Shown in pieces: positions 5,866 to 6,068 of a stretch of 6,068 nt of DNA. The stretch covers positions 1 to 6,068 of the forward strand of contig JAQUOC010000083.1 of assembly GCA_028717305.1 (NCBI GenBank), given 5' to 3'. This DNA comes from Dehalococcoidales bacterium. Its GTDB lineage: Bacteria > Chloroflexota > Dehalococcoidia > Dehalococcoidales > UBA5760. The position numbers were made by a program, and so were the translations under genes. The first letter of the stretch is position 1; each line of letters opens with the position of its first letter. The notes under the pieces were generated by a model. The model saw only the letters and a program-made list of their open reading frames with translations. It was not told the origin of the DNA and ran no database searches.

Positions 5866-6068
5866 TTGAAAGAAGAGAAAACAATTACCTCAATGATGGC
5901 AGAGAAGAGGACCATTTACCCACCGGAGGAACTTGCTAAAAACGCCTATGTCAAAAGCATGGCTGAATACAAAGAAATCTACCAGAAGTCTATTGACGAC
6001 CCCGAAGCCTTCTGGGCAGAGAAGGCCGAACAACTGGACTGGTTCAAGAAGTGGGACAAGGTATTGGT
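5866..6068 (+). CDS. acs: Acetyl-CoA synthetase (AMP-forming), N-terminus only
   Basis: The open frame runs from TTG at 5866 to the window end (67 codons) without a stop. The visible residues match the N-terminal ACAS_N region of AMP-forming acetyl-CoA synthetases: YPPEELAKNAYVKSMAEY (18-35), then YQKSIDDPEAFWAEKAEQLD (39-58) and WFKKWDKVL. The spacing of FW and LDW and the K-rich WDKVL segment are as in Acs. The family activates acetate to acetyl-AMP and then acetyl-CoA in the cytoplasm. The adenylate-forming core motifs lie beyond the window, so a related short-chain acyl-CoA synthetase such as a propionyl-CoA synthetase is not excluded. The gene is divergent from the two-component pair and preceded by a strong promoter and a long leader. 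That layout suggests regulated expression. Confidence 0.85.
   Translation, partial: MKEEKTITSMMAEKRTIYPPEELAKNAYVKSMAEYKEIYQKSIDDPEAFWAEKAEQLDWFKKWDKVL

Noticed and set aside
1..6068. Mobile element, CRISPR array, phage or defence system.
   Set aside because: No transposase, integrase, terminal repeats, spaced direct repeats or defence domains are visible. The gene content is housekeeping plus a standard two-component system.

Overview
This 6.07 kb window is ordinary bacterial chromosome. It carries two complete housekeeping or regulatory units and two genes cut by the window edges. The genes are moderately GC-rich. The order coaBC-valS next to a NarL-type two-component pair, together with the two-PAS soluble kinase and the frequent non-ATG starts, reminds me of Dehalococcoidia and related Chloroflexota. 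That placement is recollection, not something the sequence proves, and I hold it at low to moderate confidence.

Layout. On the plus strand, the 3' end of coaBC (CoaB domain, coenzyme A biosynthesis) runs to base 418. A complete valS (valyl-tRNA synthetase, 896 aa) follows at 487-3177. On the minus strand, converging on valS across only 27 bp, lies a two-component pair read as response regulator first (5453-4782) and histidine kinase second (4674-3205). A 412-bp intergenic region (5454-5865) then separates the regulator from a divergent plus-strand gene. That gene starts with TTG at 5866 and encodes the N-terminus of an AMP-forming acetyl-CoA synthetase (acs). It is cut off by the window end.

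The intergenic region is the most information-rich non-coding part. On the plus strand it has a near-consensus sigma70-type promoter (TTGTCA, 17 bp, TATAAT; 5558-5586). A short dyad sits just upstream, at about -46 from the predicted start, and a 6+6 bp inverted repeat overlaps the -10. The predicted acs leader is about 270 nt. It contains several nested complementary segments, one terminator-like hairpin and a final GC hairpin ahead of a good ribosome binding site. On the minus strand an AT-rich stretch holds a plausible promoter for the regulator gene.

Working model (inference). The soluble PAS-PAS kinase senses a cytoplasmic or redox cue and phosphorylates the NarL-type regulator, which may act on the shared intergenic region and so on acs. 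NarL/LuxR-type regulators controlling acs are known elsewhere (CrbS/CrbR in Vibrio, MxtR/ErdR in Pseudomonas). The kinase here lacks the transporter-like domain of CrbS, so any parallel would be functional rather than orthologous. I see no mobile element, CRISPR array, tRNA or rRNA gene, and no clearly new multi-gene system.
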